NCBI GenBank assembly: GCA_901457705.2
Contig: LR590083.2
Coordinates: 3,100,597 to 3,164,596 of the forward strand
DNA: 64,000 nt
Source: Beijerinckiaceae bacterium RH AL1
GTDB taxonomy: Bacteria > Pseudomonadota > Alphaproteobacteria > Rhizobiales > Beijerinckiaceae
Direction of reading: 5' to 3'
Under the pieces are notes generated by a model. It was not told the origin of the DNA and did no database searches. It was given only the letters and a program-made list of their open reading frames with translations. A program made the translations under genes and the position numbers. Below are positions 63,254 to 64,000 of the stretch, one piece after another (position 1 is the stretch's first letter; each line of letters begins with the position of its first letter).

Positions 63254-64000
63254 TTGACCGACGACCCCAAAGCCGGCACCAAGCCGCGCCCCGGCTTCTT
63301 CCGCCGCCTGTTCATCGGCGAGGACCCACCGGCAGCCGCCCCTGACACTGCGACCGAGGCGCCTCAGCCCGAAGCGGAAGCTCGAGCGCCGGAAGCCGCA
63401 CCCGAGACGCCGGTCGTCCCCGAGCCGCCGGCCGCCGCACCGGCTGCGATCCTGCCGACGCCGCCGATCCCCGAGGCGCCTGCGGCTCTGGCGCCTCCTG
63501 AGCCGGAGCCGCAGCCCGAGCCGGCCGCGCCCAAGCGCTCGTGGTGGAACCGCCTGCGCGAGGGCCTGGCGCGCTCGTCGTCCTCGATCGGCACCGGCAT
63601 CTCGGACATCTTCACCAAGCGCAAGCTCGACGATGCGGCGCTGGAGGAGCTGGAGGACGTGCTCATCCGCGCCGACCTCGGCGTCGCGACCGCCACGCGC
63701 ATCTCGGAAGCCGTCGGCAAGGGCCGCTACGACAAGGATGTCTCGCCCGACGAGGTGAAGGCGATCCTCGCGACGGAGGTGGAGCGCGTGCTCGCGCCCT
63801 ACGCCAAGCCGATCGAGATCGACGCGCGGAAGCCGTTCGTCATACTCGTCGTCGGCGTCAACGGCTCGGGCAAGACCACCACCATCGGCAAGCTCGCGGC
63901 GAAGCTCACCGGCGAGGGCAAGCGCGTGACGCTCGCCGCCGGCGACACGTTCCGAGCCGCCGCCATCGCGCAGCTGAAGATCTGGGGCGAGCGGCTCGGC
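63254..64000 (+). CDS. ftsY: Signal recognition particle receptor FtsY (3' end beyond window)
   Basis: The gene runs off the right edge; 249 codons are visible. It starts at TTG (63254), there being no ATG in a suitable position, with AGGA upstream. Residues about 20-92 form a Pro/Glu/Ala-rich acidic A domain, then the N domain begins with [20 protein letters not shown]. The SRP GTPase P-loop GVNGSGKTT is at 201-209 followed by [15 protein letters not shown], which is diagnostic. FtsY docks ribosome-SRP complexes at the membrane. Confidence 0.93.
   Translation, partial: MTDDPKAGTKPRPGFFRRLFIGEDPPAAAPDTATEAPQPEAEARAPEAAPETPVVPEPPAAAPAAILPTPPIPEAPAALAPPEPEPQPEPAAPKRSWWNRLREGLARSSSSIGTGISDIFTKRKLDDAALEELEDVLIRADLGVATATRISEAVGKGRYDKDVSPDEVKAILATEVERVLAPYAKPIEIDARKPFVILVVGVNGSGKTTTIGKLAAKLTGEGKRVTLAAGDTFRAAAIAQLKIWGERLG

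Overview
The window is about 64 kb of chromosome with very high GC content. Genes are tightly packed on both strands, with many 4-base ATGA overlaps, several convergent gene ends that overlap, and frequent GTG and TTG starts. The gene content points to an alphaproteobacterium of the Hyphomicrobiales type: YejABEF, an ECF sigma factor paired with an NrsF-type anti-sigma factor, a bacterial FeS (6-4) photolyase, an aminoacyl carrier protein ligase, and ftsE divergent from an MJ0042 zinc-ribbon protein. The assignment is inferred from gene families only. I found no rRNA, tRNA, CRISPR array, phage gene or insertion sequence.

Layout. 1-5.2 kb: end of an FAD dehydrogenase, a repeat-bearing methyltransferase with bioB, and an FAD/NAD(P) protein. 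5.1-10.4 kb: a TetR regulator divergent from an EmrA-EmrB-OprM type efflux operon, with a candidate operator between them. 10.8-16.6 kb: yejABEF peptide/microcin C type importer. 16.7-18.2 kb: a c-type cytochrome with three tandem haem domains. 18.3-22.5 kb: DUF1800/DUF1501 secreted pair divergent from sigF-nrsF. 22.8-31.8 kb: trpS, a frameshifted D-cysteine desulfhydrase, an aldo/keto reductase, an aminoacyl carrier protein ligase, a ThDP enzyme, a class IV aminotransferase and an esterase.

31.8-34.0 kb: a sulfur-amino-acid pair, metY with a divergent MetA-family acyltransferase. 34.1-38.8 kb: an acyl carrier protein / AMP ligase / SDR operon divergent from a polysaccharide flippase, then a HAD phosphatase. 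38.8-42.8 kb: uvrC (frameshifted), a DUF2147 protein and prs. 42.8-47.2 kb: metallophosphoesterase, lipid kinase and a GH63-like glucosidase. 47.3-56.7 kb: an MdtABC-like RND efflux operon headed by its outer-membrane lipoprotein; the second pump subunit has a Ser/Thr-rich insert. 56.9-64 kb: FeS (6-4) photolyase, a small protein, MltB-type lytic transglycosylase, a ParDE toxin-antitoxin module, ftsX-ftsE, a zinc-ribbon membrane protein and the start of ftsY.

No single locus is a certain new system. The best leads are the triple-haem cytochrome with a structured leader, the carrier-protein/flippase cassette together with the carrier-less aminoacyl carrier protein ligase, the sigF-nrsF / DUF1800-DUF1501 arrangement, and the insert in the RND pump. 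Two conserved genes carry one-base deletions in G/C runs, which may be assembly errors.
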